Shown piece after piece: positions 1-11,569 of a stretch of 64,000 nt of DNA. How positions within the stretch are numbered: position 1 is the stretch's first letter; the number at the start of each line of letters is the position of its first letter. The notes beneath the pieces were generated by a model. That model searched no databases. It saw only the letters and a list, made by a program, of their open reading frames with translations, and was not told the DNA's origin. Where the stretch lies: positions 56,595,789 through 56,659,788 of the forward strand of contig OX465584.1 of the NCBI GenBank assembly GCA_950022655.1. Direction: 5' to 3'. The translations under genes and the position numbers were made by a program. The DNA comes from Alentia gelatinosa. Lineage: Eukaryota > Annelida > Polychaeta > Phyllodocida > Polynoidae.

Positions 1-1066
1 GTACACAACCAGCAGATCGCCGGAGGCGGAAATCAGGCACCGAGTCTGCGCAATAGCGTCGCGGGAGGATATGAAGCTAATAAAGCCGCGCAGGAGTGAT
101 ACCTCAAAGCAAGGTTTCCCGCCTTTCAAGAGCGAGCAGACGACATTCAACTAAGCAGACGACAATTCGCAACCTCCTTTCCCTCACACAAATAAGCGTC
201 TCACCTGCAGGTGTCTTCAATTGGCTTTATTTCCAACAGTCCTCCAATCAAATAAAACTCCCATCTGGCTCCCCAAGATATTGTTCCTTTTAGTGCCACT
301 TTAGGCAAAGGAAAAGAGAGGTTTGGTGTTAATGGGTCTCCATTTTTATACCCCATCTCTCTTTCTTCTCCAACCTCATTCTCTCAAATTACATCTTTCC
401 TCATTTGATTACCATAGTACATATTTCTTTTGTTGTGAGTGACAAGTTTTGAGTCATCCCAATTATAAGAGGGTCGACCTCGCCATCACTTAATACCACT
501 CACTCAGACCCTGTTGATCTCTCCCCCTCCATCCCCCAATCCTCCTCTCCCACCACCTTTTGTAGCAGCTGTCGCCTCAGGCAGAGAATTGGCGCAGGAG
601 GCTGTAGTGCCTTCAACCTCCTTATCTCCCCTTTACACCTCCAGAACCCTTCCTCAATGCTCTAAGCGCCTCCCAGAAACACGTCCTCCAAATATTAATA
701 TATTTTTTTTCTCTTCAAATATCTAGTCCATTGATGATTATATATACATATATATTGGGTGTAATTTTCGAAATAGGTGATTTAATCATCCCGTTTTAGA
801 ATAATAAGAATTGGAGAGGGAGGATTTCATTCAGGGGATGTGTGTATGCGGATCATGTAGGGGATGTATGGTAAGGGTTAAGATGCCCATATCCCTTCCG
901 CGCGGGGGCACATTACTTCCCACAATAGGGCGCGCTACATTATCACAGGCGCGGCAATGGCATAACCCCTATTTGTTGGCGAGCCCTGTGTCAATACCCG
1001 GCGCCGGGGCGCGGCTGATCCGCGGCCCCGGGAGCCTCCCCCACTCAACGCCGGCGACGGGGGTCG

Positions 1067-1106
1067 GAGCAGCTCGCAGCGACTCGGGCCACCTCTCATC
1101 GACTCA
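1067..1106. promoter_or_regulatory. GAGCWGCTC motif with 10-bp-phased CTC triplets
   Basis: An exact GAGCAGCTC at 1067-1075 is followed by CTC at 1083, 1093 and 1103, each 10 bp after the one before. Its function is unknown. It belongs to the dispersed motif family described in the findings. Confidence 0.4.
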
Positions 1107-1536
1107 CAGCAGGCGTAGCAGGGACAGCAGGGCCCGGGCTCAACAACTGAAATCATTTTAATGATAAAGCCCACTGGAGGAGGGGAGGGGGGGGGGAGAG
1201 GGAGTGAGTGGGTGTGAGTGCTGGTGAACCCTGCTAGACAGCCACCTCCTCTGGTTTGTCTCAGCGGGTGACAACATGCTCACGCCAGGTGTAAGGGTCT
1301 AATAGGGGTCCGCATTGTCCACCACAGGGCCCTGCCCTCCAGTCACCCTGGAGAAGAATTACCGCTGTGTCCCTCGCCTTTTTTCACAGTGATTATTTTA
1401 TTTGGCTTTCACCCCCATTATAACGTGGCCCGGTACGGTGGCCCGGCCGGGGATCTGCCCAATACAACGGCGTTTAACGGGACGGGCCCCGGCGACTGGA
1501 GTTTTAATTTGCCGGGGCGAGGAGGAGGGACTGCGG

Positions 1537-1582
1537 GAGCAACTCATGGCCAGGTCAGCGAGCTGCTCGTTGGAGCTGTTCC
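1537..1582. promoter_or_regulatory. GAGCWGCTC motif group
   Basis: GAGCAACTC at 1537, exact GAGCTGCTC at 1560 and GAGCTGTTC at 1573 lie within 46 bp. The spacing (23 and 13 bp) is not a clean helical repeat. The role is unknown. Confidence 0.35.
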
Positions 1583-1606
1583 TGTGTTAATATTCACATA
1601 TACAAA

Positions 1607-2402
1607 GTGTCCATAGAAAACACATAGGGAGTGTGTATCACCATACCCAGAGAATACAGATATATCCACCTAACACAAAGTGTCCATAGAAAACACATAG
1701 GGGGCGTGTATCACCATACCCAGAGAATACAGATATACCCACCTAGCACAAAGTGTCCATAGAAAACACATAGGGGGCGTGTATCACCATACCCAGAGAA
1801 TACAGATATACCCACCTAGCACAAAGTGTCCATAGAAAACACATAGGGGGCGTGTATCACCATACCCAAAGAATACAGATATATCCACCTAACACAAAAT
1901 GTCTATAGAAAACACATAGGGGCGTGTATCACCATACCCAGAGAATACAGATATACCCACCTAATACAAAGTGTCCATAGAAAACACATAGGGAGTGTGT
2001 ATCACCATACCCAGATAATACAGATATATCAACCGAATACAAAGTGTCCATAGAAAACACATAGGGAGTGTGTATCACCATACCCAGAGAATACAGATAT
2101 ACCCACCTAATACAAAGTGTCCATAGAAAACACATAGGGAGTGTGTATCACCATAACCAGAGAATACAGATATATCCACCGAATACAAAGTGTCCATAGA
2201 AAACACATAGGGAGTGTGTATCACCATACCTGGAGCATACAGATCTATTCACCTACTATAAAGTGTCCATAGAAAACACATGGGGAGTGTGTAACACCAT
2301 ACCTGGAGCATACAGATATATCCACATAAGTGTCCATAGAAAACACATAGAAGGTGTGTGTGGACGTACCCAGTGCATACGGATATGTTGTATGCTACGG
2401 GT
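1607..2402. repeat. 73-bp tandem repeat (satellite), about 11 copies
   Basis: Units start with GTGTCCATAGAAAACACATA at 1607, 1680, 1753, 1826, 1899, 1971, 2044, 2117, 2190, 2263 and 2330. The step is 73 bp in most cases, with one of 72 and one of 67. Divergence rises toward the high-coordinate end, where the last copies carry TGGAGCATAC variants. Short reading frames here are open on both strands only because the array is repetitive. Confidence 0.95.
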
Positions 2403-2454
2403 GGCGCATACAGAAAAATACTGTATAAATAAAACTGAAAAAGACATGCCACTT

Positions 2455-2622
2455 GTCCAGAAAAGATGGATGAATACAATGTAGACTGGTTTCAGTTAAA
2501 AGCGGTCATATACATCTCAGTGTTGACTCTACGCATACGCTCGGATATTACTACGCATCCACCACACGGAGCATACGGTCGCTTGTATCTGAAACCAGTC
2601 AATATTGTTCATCTTGTCCCAA
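2455..2622. mobile_element. Foldback (MITE-like) element beside the satellite
   Basis: GACTGGTTTCAG at about 2484-2495 has its reverse complement CTGAAACCAGTC at about 2589-2600. The similarity extends outward and inward, giving imperfect arms of roughly 45-60 bp around a loop of about 80 bp. This is a non-autonomous inverted-repeat element with no coding capacity. It directly abuts the decayed end of the 73-bp array. Confidence 0.6.
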
Positions 2623-4473
2623 TGTCTGTAGCTGTTGTCTATTATAGTCATGTAAAGTGTCACCTGCAATCAATCTCACTTGTTTTTATCAATTTGAAAA
2701 ATATCATTTCAGAACTTGTACCTGTAACATCTGATGTGAATTTCTCAAATGTGGTATACATTTAACTTGCAAACGTAAGGTGTGGGTATAACATTAGACA
2801 TATTGTAAGGATTATTGGAATAGCTACAATTTGATATAAAGCCTAATGTTTTGTACATATAACCTGTATAAAAATAACTCTCTTTCCTCCTTCTCACAGT
2901 GACCTCTATATCCAAGTGGTCCCACTTAAATCCAATCTATAATACATGTATATGTTTTCCATTATATCTCCTACACCTATTTTCGCTCAGTGTAACATGT
3001 GCTGAATGTAATATATCTTTCATCTCGGTACAATCCTCCCTCATGCCCCTCCCTACATTAACAGTGTCCACTGCTCATTTACTCGGCTCCTGCTCGGAGG
3101 TGCTCGGAGATGCTCGGCACTGCTCGGAACATCTCGACCCGGCTCCCCTGTCTATCGCCGCACGCAGCAAAAGGAAAAAGCCAGGAAGGCCAATTTGAGG
3201 CGCACTTTGTTCTGAGAGGCCATGCGACTCAGGCCTTCGCTAATGGCGGGTGTCATTGTTTATTCATCCGCCATAACACGGCCGTATCGTGTACACTGCG
3301 CGCTGTTTATTGGGCCCTTTCACCACCCAACACCCTTACGCCCAAGAAAAAGAGTCCACAGGGAAACTCGAAAAAAAACCCACCCAGGATCCACCAAAGC
3401 CACCAAAAACATGACAACAATGGTTGGAGCTAGCTGCCATAGCTAGGTGTGTGTCAGGGTTATATATGATTTGGTTTGTTTCAGAGCTCCCCTCCTCCTC
3501 CTTTCATCTTCCCCATGTTACCGTTACTCACTTTTGAAAAATGCCATAAAAGTTTCAGTGTCCTGGGCAGATGGTTTCTCGGAGATGCCGCGCACATTCT
3601 GCTCATACTCCAGGGTGGGAGTCAATGGTGCGCACCTCCGTTTTACAGCCGGGACTCCCCTCTTATCGCAGACCCGATTAACTCCAGGGATCACCAAAGA
3701 TGCAGCTACACACACTGCAGATATGCTTTTATCGTCATACAACCCCCTCCCCCGTAGCGCTTTGGTAATTACATCCTATTCGGGGATTTGCATTGGAATT
3801 GTGACAGATATTTGTGCTTCATTATTCAGATGCTCAATATGGTGAAATAAATACTTTCTACATATTGAGACGGATTTGTGACTATTGGTATGATCATAAA
3901 GAATGTTGTCATGTTTATGATAATCCATCCTTTCTAAGCGGAACGAGCGCTGGCGGTCTTTTTTCATGTACATCTTCTTTATGTTTATTTAGTGTTCCCT
4001 GAAGCGGGGTATCCTCCTTAAGCAGGGTACAAATAAAATGAATGAAAATTTCAGTTCCTAGAAAAAGTTGTCTTTTTAAACGGGGTCCCCCCATAAGCAA
4101 TGTATCCCAGAAGTGGGGTTTTACTGTATTTTAATCATTATTTTGACATGAAATCTATTCTCTCTAGAGATTATCCATACAGCAGTGTTTACTGAGGGAT
4201 TATCTCTACATGTATGGGCATGTACTAGTGGTCAGATATCTTTCCCATCATCTCTATTCCACATTCTGCACTCGATTGTAGGGCCCCACCTGGATGAAGT
4301 TATAAGAAGCTGTCAACACCTATAGCCCTGCCAGAGAAAGACCCTCATCTTCTGCACCCCGACACCCAAAACCCCTTTATCTGAGCCCTCAACCCTCCAC
4401 CTCCCACCCTCCACCCCCTCCCTCCATTCCCAGCGACAGGCACAGGAAGTGTCCGCTTCACTGGACACTATAA
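2623..4473. other. Non-coding block
   Basis: No exon or RNA gene is recognised. The block contains a 10-bp-phased CTCGG array at 3091-3147. At about 3990-4130 there is a patch in which AAGCGGGGT-like units recur (near 4000, 4020, 4078 and 4110) and which looks like a decayed dispersed repeat. The remainder is unique-looking sequence. Confidence 0.5.
3091..3147. repeat. 10-bp phased TGCTCGG array
   Basis: TGCTCGG starts at 3091, 3101, 3111 and 3121, followed by ATCTCG at 3131 and GGCTCC at 3141. The CTC triplet therefore falls at 3093, 3103, 3113, 3123, 3133 and 3143, exactly 10 bp apart. It is a half-motif version of the GAGCNGCTC family. Either a micro-minisatellite or a phased protein-binding array fits. 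Confidence 0.7.
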
Positions 4474-4548
4474 TGACCCCAGGGGTCAGCTTTGACCCCC
4501 AAGGTCACCCAGAGGTCAGGTTAAGGTCACCCGTAAGGTCAGAGGTCA
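4474..4548 (+). promoter_or_regulatory. Nuclear-receptor half-site cluster (DR5, DR5, DR6, DR1)
   Basis: AGGTCA occurs on the plus strand at 4502, 4513, 4524, 4536 and 4543. The gaps are 5, 5, 6 and 1 bases, so the cluster holds two overlapping DR5 and one DR1 arrangement. Just upstream is a perfect 15-base palindrome, TGACCCCAGGGGTCA, at 4474-4488, and another TGACCC at 4493. DR5 is the classical RAR/RXR geometry and DR1 is used by RXR, HNF4 and COUP-type receptors. Use as an enhancer is inferred. Confidence 0.6.
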
Positions 4549-7500
4549 GGGCCAATCAGCGTGCGTCTGGCCCGGATCCTGTATGCAAATGAGGCGTCTG
4601 CTGACCAATGGTAAGACGCGTACTATGGGAGGTTGGGGGTGTATGGGGTATGAGGGGGAGGGGGGGACGGTGGGTGGGGTAGAGGGAGGGGGTTTAGGGC
4701 AGGAGGGAGGTGACAACATCAATCACCACACTTTGATATGGTCAAGCTTTTTATGCCGGCCAGTCGGGCATTCGGAGGGAGTTAATCATAAGCTGCCCGT
4801 GATGCTGGAGGCTGTGGGGGCTGTTAGTCTTGAGACATTCACCCCCACCCCTCCTCTCTCCTCCGGTCCACGCCCCAAAGCCTCCGCCTTCCCTTGTTAA
4901 CCCTACACAGCCCGCTCCTAGAGTGATCAAACACACATTCCCCGCACTAACTAGCACCTATATCTCCCATTCCTTCATAGGGTTAAATATCCATCCTCAC
5001 TCAAAGTAAATGAATTCTCATTTGAGAAATACCCCAATGAAACAATTCCTAGTCGTACGAGAATGGCTCCCCCCCCCCCATTTGCAGCGATGGCCTGACC
5101 CTTGCTGGAATCTATATGGGTGTTCAGAGCCCGTGAAGTTAATACAGTCTTTGGTATGGAATCTTTCTTCACAGCAAAGTATTCTTCAGACTATAAACAC
5201 GTTTACTACAGAGGGGCGTTTACCGGGTTGCATTCCTCAAGTATAGAAACTATTATTCCACACCCGATCGGCATACCGTCCCTCTCCTGACCCATATACA
5301 AGGATCTGCGAGTGATCAAACCAATACTTTAAAATGTTCTTCATAAAGACTCATGGTGCAACACATACAAATCTGAATAGATATCAAAACAAATACTTCT
5401 CACGTAGGTCTCTCATGAAAAACAGTTGGGGGTAAAATGGACTGTAGTAGCTAAATACTACCCAAGAGATCACTGTAAATGTTTAGTTGTACATGCATAA
5501 TTGCGGTTGGATTTAAAGATCTATGCAGAGTAAATACAGACATCAGTTATCTATGTCGGAGTGGCAATTATAAAGTTAAAATATCAAAAAAAAGGAGCAA
5601 GCTGAAAGATGTGTGTAAGAGACTGCTACAAGTGTACAGTCAGATAGATATGAGAACAAGACAACAAAGAAATAATGCAATGTACTGTATGCTGTATACT
5701 GGAATATAAATGCTGTGCTCTATTAAAAAAAATATATAGAGAGAGAGAGATCTTTTTACATTTAGTGGGCATTGTGTTGAGCTCAGAGAGGCCACAGGAG
5801 GAAGACAGAGGCTGCTACCACTACCACCTCCACACCATGTAAACCATGGAGGAACAGCTCAAGCCCCCATTCCTGGGAATCAATCCGCAAGGCCACAGAT
5901 CCACTTCCTCCAGGGCGAACACGGACCATAGTCCCCCCCCACCTGGAGTGGATCAGGACCCGCCGTAAATCACTCCAGGGCATCAACAGGAGGAGTGGCT
6001 GAGCAGGAGTGAAAGGGCCAGCACCTGGAGAGAATATACCCCCTTGTCCCTGTGAGGGCTTTCCCCTCCTGCCCTTGGCCTTTAATTGCATGCCAGACTA
6101 GACTGGGGAAGAAAGATACCCTTCCTCCAGCGTGTTTGTGTGTGGGATAGGTGTGGTGGATAATAAATGTGGGGAGGGCTGAAAGATGGTGTAGGTTTTA
6201 TGACGCCAAATGGACGACAGAAACAGTTAAGTCGCCTGGTGGTACGATTATACGGCTAAATCCAATATGGCTTTGATTTCCATATCTTAGACACTGAGGG
6301 GGATTATCCTACCAGGCACAGCTCGCCATGGTACACAGTGTACAATGATACCCTCCATATCAGGTACACTGATACCCCCTATACCTTACTCCTCCTGGGT
6401 AGAGGTCAAAAATGCAGAAGACTGATCAGCACGAATGATCGTCAAATTTGTGAAAAAGGATCCCTGGCTGGGATTCCGGATCATGATGGATTAATCTAAA
6501 CGAGGTTCGCTAATCCTTCCCCACCTGGACTCACCTTACTGGATCCAGCCGCGGATTATCGGTACCAGGGTGAGGTGGACGACTCAAAGCTGGTGCCGCA
6601 TCTGTGTGTGGTATGCCTCCCCCACGCGAGTGTTTGCAGGAAAGTGAATAATGTAGGAATCACGATCAAATAACCATGTGCCTGTATCCTTATAGCAACA
6701 TCCCGACAAGCGACTGGGGGCTGGTGTAGGTTGGGGGTCAGGGCCAAATGACCCCGGAGACAAAATACTCATTCATTGCCTTGTCGATTCGGCCTGGCTG
6801 GGATAGGCAGTCAATATCATATGTCGGGGTCACATCCCTTTCACTTGTATTCTACTTCCCTATTCATCTATATCAATAATAACAATGTCTGTGAAGGATA
6901 AGGAACTATATGCTTTTTCCTAAAGCATGCTGATAAAGTTTCTTTCCACGTCCTATAATTGTCGTAAGATGTCAGCTTTTTTCCCCGAGGAGCTATACTG
7001 TAGTGAGTTTTTCCCTGCAGAATATACAAGATCTTTATCGAAGTAAGTCTGAGTATAGTATGGTGCAGAATAATTGAGGACGTGATGGGCCAGGCATCAG
7101 ATGACCTTTTCACTCGCTACTTTATTATTTCTTCTGTCTGTTTATGAAGTATGCATGTGTCTACTGCGTCTCTGATTGTCATGGAGGCCGCCATTTTCCT
7201 GCCACGACTGTCCCAGCCAATCAGCATCCAGGTCTTATTTGGCGGCGCCTCCTCAGAGAAAACCCAATCAGTGTGGGGCTTACGGGATGGGATTAGAGTC
7301 CCCCCCTCCCACCTCTCTCCCCAATTGTACTTACCGATTTGCCGGGCCACTGTAAGGGCTGACTTTAAAGCCCGATGGCTCTCAGCTTTCAAAAGACAAA
7401 ATGTCATTTATTTCTCTTCGGCAAACAGCGAGCGGGAATGATAAGATTGTCGGACAGTGGGCGGGTGCGGAAGGAGGAGTGCACGGGGGATGGGCCTCTG

Positions 7501-7767
7501 TAGGTGGGTGGGTGGACAAGGGGGTGTAGGGGAATATCAAGTAAGAAACCTTAGCCTTGTCTCCTTCCAGTGCACTCCTGGCGTCCCCTAGTAGCCAGCC
7601 CCATAATCAACCAAGGCGGACAACAAAAATTAGCCGTCCACTCATGTCTCTTTTTTCCTGATCAAGTCAGACTGCGCTGACATTGTGAGGACTCGGTAGA
7701 AGCCATTGAAGCTTCCCCCTCGCCATAATACTTAGGCCCTGAGCAAAAGACACGAGAGAGAGAGAGC
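4549..7767. other. Non-coding block
   Basis: No coding exon is recognised. It contains a G-rich tract at about 4630-4710, a short C run at 5071-5080, a (GA)n microsatellite near 5740-5750, and a GCCGCCATTTTCC YY1-like site at about 7187-7200 beside a GC-rich stretch. Nothing else stands out. Confidence 0.5.
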
Positions 7768-7795
7768 CTCGGAGCAGCTCGGAGCGGCTCGGAGG
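7768..7795. promoter_or_regulatory. Phased GAGCAGCTC / GAGCGGCTC pair
   Basis: CTC triplets sit at 7768, 7778 and 7788, in CTCGGAGCAG and CTCGGAGCGG units. The exact palindromic core GAGCAGCTC is at 7772-7780. The spacing is exactly 10 bp. Role unknown. Confidence 0.45.
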
Positions 7796-8112
7796 GGCCC
7801 CGAGACAGAGGGGACTAAAGGGCACTCGCAGCCATCGATTCCCACCTCAGCACAGGCCGCGTACCACAAAGTAAATCTACTTAAATTGACAAGTGCTTGG
7901 CCGCCCTAATTGCTCTTTCTTCTTGCTGTCATTGTGTTAAGTCGGCAAATTTAATCCGAGCCGATTCTCTCAGCCAGCCCTTAACTCCCGGCCCTTGCGC
8001 CGCAGATCAATTATGTAGAGTTGCTGGCCCTAAGTCTGAAAAGCCTCCCCCGCACCCCCGCACCCACCACCTTCCTCCAGGTCCTCTGTCCGTCGTCCCT
8101 GGGCACTAGGAC

Positions 8113-8240
8113 CAATTAGAGAACCTCCAGCGTCTGACAGTGATTAGGGATTTTTGTCTTGCCACGTTGATGTCAGAGCTATTGGACAATTAGGATCCCC
8201 ACCAATTAGATATATGATAATTCCCAGTGCAGGGAATTAG
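8113..8240 (+). promoter_or_regulatory. Cluster of AATTAG homeodomain-type sites
   Basis: CAATTAG occurs at 8113, 8187 and 8203, and GAATTAG at 8234, all in the same orientation within 128 bp. TAATTG/CAATTA is a generic Antp/NK-class homeodomain core. The clustering suggests an enhancer, but the core is short and AT-rich. Confidence 0.35.
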
Positions 8241-9440
8241 GCGGGGCTGGACTCATAGCAGTAGTAGGTACAGGGTTCTGAGGTAAGGAGAGAGGAAGGG
8301 GGTAGGGAACTGTAGGATAAGGGTTCCTTTTCCTTTTCTTCTCTCTTAAGAAGTAAGTTGGTGAGGCTGAATGTTTCCCTCACGACAGTCAGACAAACGG
8401 CAGCGTTTGCTTTTTCCCTTCCTTCTCCTAATATCGCCCACTGATTGTCTTCCGCATCAAATCAGCCCAAGGTCAATTGTAGCACAAGCACAATTTGCCG
8501 CCGACGAATAGGCGACGCTAGGCCCCCTGAAATAAGCCATCTATGTTAGGAGCCCCTGCGCCCAGTGAGGGTTACAGTGGGGCTGTCTTTATCCCGGCCC
8601 GTAGATCCTCTGTTCCTATTACTCCTGATTATTTTCTGAACAGCCCATCGACCCCCTGCTGACCGCCAATGGCAAAATGTGCACGTGCGACAACCGGCGG
8701 CTTTTCTATCCGTAATTTTCTTTTATTTACACTGGAATGATTAGACTTTCCAACTCGGGGAGAAAAAAGAGGATTCTTGGTTGGTTTTCTATGCGAGTTC
8801 AGTGGCCGTGGATTTCTCACAGGGAAATGAATGTATTCCCATTTTCTCGGGGTGTCATAACGTAAGATCTAAGGTGAATTGGGAAAAGTGCGGGTTTTGG
8901 CGGGAACCGACATAAATGTCGTCTGCGCACCGCGAAATGATTCTTTAGGACCAGTCATTTTCCCGCAAATGACCGGATTTAGGCTCAACATTACAAAGTG
9001 CGAGGGACGGGCCGTGTCTGACGAGTAAGACTGCACCAGGCGGTGGATCTCAACTACTTTACTTACATATATTTATCGTCTCGGTCACGCACAGAGCTAT
9101 AATATTTTCTCTGTATACAAAGATTTTTTTTTTATCATTTCTTTGGTCATAAATCTGCCGCGGCGACATCAGGCAGAAATACTCCCCATGAGATGGCGAC
9201 TGGTCTTTGTGGGGCGCTTTTATTACTTATACATCATACTCGGGTGGAGAGTGGCTACGACAAGGCACCATCTCCATCGCCGCACCTTTCTTTCATCTGC
9301 ACGGTGCATTATTCAGTCCCTAAATCACGGAGCGCGGCATCATTTTCTGCCGCTGTCAATGTTCGTCCACCCTGATATTGTTTCCTCCCCGCGTTGCCAG
9401 GGGTCGCTGTGGTCGCCATGTCACGTGGGACCACCGTGGG
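8241..9440. other. Non-coding block, possibly conserved
   Basis: Unique-looking, moderately GC sequence without simple repeats and without a convincing exon. Frames of 60-135 codons between 8629 and 9550 overlap each other on both strands and match no family that I recognise. Nothing specific is called. Confidence 0.4.
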
Positions 9441-9994
9441 CTCGCGCATGCGCCAAGGAGCCATCAGGGCTAATTCAGACATGGCGGTCTTGTATTGGGG
9501 CACGGGGTTGGGCGGGGTGGAAGTGGGGGGAGAAGGGAAGTGTATTATGACGTTGATCCCTACAGAGAGAGGCAGGGACAGGTAGCGCAGGCAGGGTGGC
9601 AGTAATTCAATCTGTGACTGTGCGGCATGATTTCAGCGCTCTACCACCACCTCCATATTCATCATTCTCCCAGCTATCTGTGATATTCCCATAAACGCCA
9701 CCTACCGCAGCTCCTCCACACTAGTCGTGATTATCATTATCCCCGTTATCATTGGTAATTATCTGCGATAATTGTGTCACGACCGTGTATTAACTGGGGT
9801 ACTGACAATACCTCATTGTGATTCGACGGTGGCGCCGCTGTGCGGTCATCGATGACGTATTCACTGGTGTCTCCATGGCGCGTGACGTCATAATTTTATG
9901 ACATATGACGTCACATTGCCATCTGTTGGTGCGAGTTGCCATAACCGGAAGTCAGGTGATCATTGCGGGTGTCAGAGTGGATCACTACTTCCGG
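9419..9994. promoter_or_regulatory. Promoter-like motif cluster (NRF1, CRE x2, ETS x2)
   Basis: Motifs seen: a CACGTG E-box near 9421, the perfect NRF1 palindrome GCGCATGCGC at 9444-9453, full cAMP-response elements TGACGTCA at 9883-9890 and 9906-9913, and an inverted ETS pair, CCGGAAGT at 9945-9952 and ACTTCCGG at 9987-9994. An RFX-like GTTGCCATAACC starts at 9935. Such motifs typify CpG-rich promoters. No transcript start or exon could be assigned, so an enhancer or an alternative promoter are both possible. Confidence 0.45.
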
Positions 9995-10387
9995 TCAGAC
10001 ATTGTTACATCATGTGATCAACTGGTCGTGTGCGCATGCCTGATAATATGTGTATCTGTGTAAGGTGTCATTCTAAAGGCCTGTCTCCACTGGCCGATTT
10101 CCTGTCACCGATCTACAGTCAGGTACCATCAACCAACTTTTGGCATTGCTGACCCAAAATCAGTCAATGGAAACGTCCCAGCTCGTGAAATGACCCAGGA
10201 CTTTCTCTGCTTCGATTATGCAATGTGGCACCATGGAAACACTCCAATGGAAACAGGCCTTATGGGACTAACTGGGGGCAGGTGTGAAGGATACCCCTGT
10301 AGGCATGTATGGTGGGGATGATAAATAATAATGTTAAGAGGAAGCTAAATCGCATGCAGTCGTGCATTTGGTTCACGTCGGCGGTTT

Positions 10388-10400
10388 CCGGTAGGTGGCG
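10388..10400 (+). promoter_or_regulatory. CTCF-like site
   Basis: CCGGTAGGTGGCG fits the core CC-N3-AG-(A/G)(G/T)-GGC on the plus strand. It is the first member of a five-site cluster. In animals the CTCF zinc-finger array binds this core and anchors chromatin loops. Confidence 0.5.
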
Positions 10401-10436
10401 TTCGGGTGACGTCTTGTGATGACGCGTGCATGTGAG

Positions 10437-10451
10437 CCACTAGATGGCGCT
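10437..10451 (+). promoter_or_regulatory. CTCF-like site
   Basis: CCACTAGATGGCGCT is a full match to the CTCF core on the plus strand, 37 bp after the end of the previous site. Confidence 0.65.
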
Positions 10452-10482
10452 GTTAGCTGAGTCTGGAGGGGCGGGAAAAGGG

Positions 10483-10498
10483 GCGCTAGGGGGCGCTG
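10483..10498 (+). promoter_or_regulatory. CTCF-like site
   Basis: GCGCTAGGGGGCGCTG carries the invariant AGGGGGCG block on the plus strand. The first core C is replaced by G. Confidence 0.6.
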
Positions 10499-10660
10499 CT
10501 GTAAGCAGCCGCAGGGTCGGTGCCAGAGACAATGTCCAAAGAAGGTCTGTGACCAGGTTAAATTTCCTGTCCGAAAACCTTTCATGGCGGGCAGCGAACT
10601 TCCGGCCGCCGCGAGCCAAATCCCATTTGTGGGCATATCTGGTGTTTCCAGGGTGGGGCG

Positions 10661-10677
10661 CCGCTAGGGGGCAGCAG
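10661..10677 (+). promoter_or_regulatory. CTCF-like site
   Basis: CCGCTAGGGGGCAGCAG is a textbook-quality CTCF core on the plus strand. Confidence 0.7.
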
Positions 10678-10850
10678 CGGAGTGGAGAGGGGACAGGAGG
10701 GGGCAGAGGGTCGATGTAGTCCCATTATTTACAGGGAAATCATATTGATGCCGCTCTCTTTGTATACGACCGGGACCCCGTCTACTGTAACGCTGGGCGC
10801 GGCGGGGTACCAGTCCCAACCTGCGCGCGCAGTCACTCACCCCCATCACT

Positions 10851-10864
10851 GCCCCCTGGTGGCG
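10851..10864 (-). promoter_or_regulatory. CTCF-like site, opposite orientation
   Basis: GCCCCCTGGTGGCG is the reverse complement of CGCCACCAGGGGGC, a strong CTCF core on the minus strand. It faces the four plus-strand sites just below it, giving a convergent pair. Confidence 0.7.
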
Positions 10865-11542
10865 GTTGTGGTACATTGTCGTCACTGCGCACGCGCCGTC
10901 GGCGTCTTGTTAGCGCGCAGGCGCACCTGTGTTTAGCGGAGGCAAACTGAGTTAGCGCCGATTTATCTCCCCCGCAGTGATCCCTGCCGCCACGCCGCCT
11001 CCCGGCTGACAGACAAAACAGCGCCGACGGATAAATCTGCCGATAGGACACCCTCCCTCCCACCCACCCACCCACCACGTCCTCACCCGCATCCTCACAC
11101 CCTATCGATTGTAGGGTCGGGAATAATAAACAACCCTAAAGCCTTGTGTGGATGGGCCGCGTCTTTATAGTCACTGGTATGGAAAGCGAGGCTGTTTCCT
11201 GTATTCAGATATATAGATCTGCCATCCATTGATCACCATTATTTGTCCTTGGATATTAATCTATTTTATTCTCGTCTTGGGGACATATCAGTTATATGTC
11301 ATATATATCAAACATAACGGCATAGCGGAGTGTAGGAGTCAATATCGCCGCCAGCATTCCTCACACCTCTACGTCACACAAAGCCAGCGCCCTCTGTGAA
11401 CGTCGGAGGGCAAACCGGAAGTGACGGACATTCATCATAGTGATACCTGAAGTCATTGGGATATTGGCATTGGCTCGTTACCGCATGATTTGACGAGAAA
11501 CGACGAGAGGAACTAGCCAGAGGATGTCGTCGTCGACGCGAC

Positions 11543-11554
11543 GCCCCCTTGTGG
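11543..11554 (-). promoter_or_regulatory. CTCF-like site
   Basis: GCCCCCTTGTGG is the complement of CCACAAGGGGGC on the minus strand, a good core match lying immediately before the (TG)n tract. Confidence 0.55.
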
Positions 11555-11567
11555 ACAGGGCGCGAAG

Positions 11568-11569
<2 letters not shown>

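Larger units (their letters stand above)
1..1600. other. Non-coding block, AT-rich then GC-rich
   Basis: Positions 1-840 are AT-rich with no convincing exon. Positions 840-1600 are GC-rich with short frames open on both strands, which is typical of composition and not of genes. It holds a GAGCAGCTC motif at 1067 followed by CTC triplets at exact 10-bp steps (1073, 1083, 1093, 1103), and a second group near 1537-1582. No gene is recognised. Confidence 0.6.
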
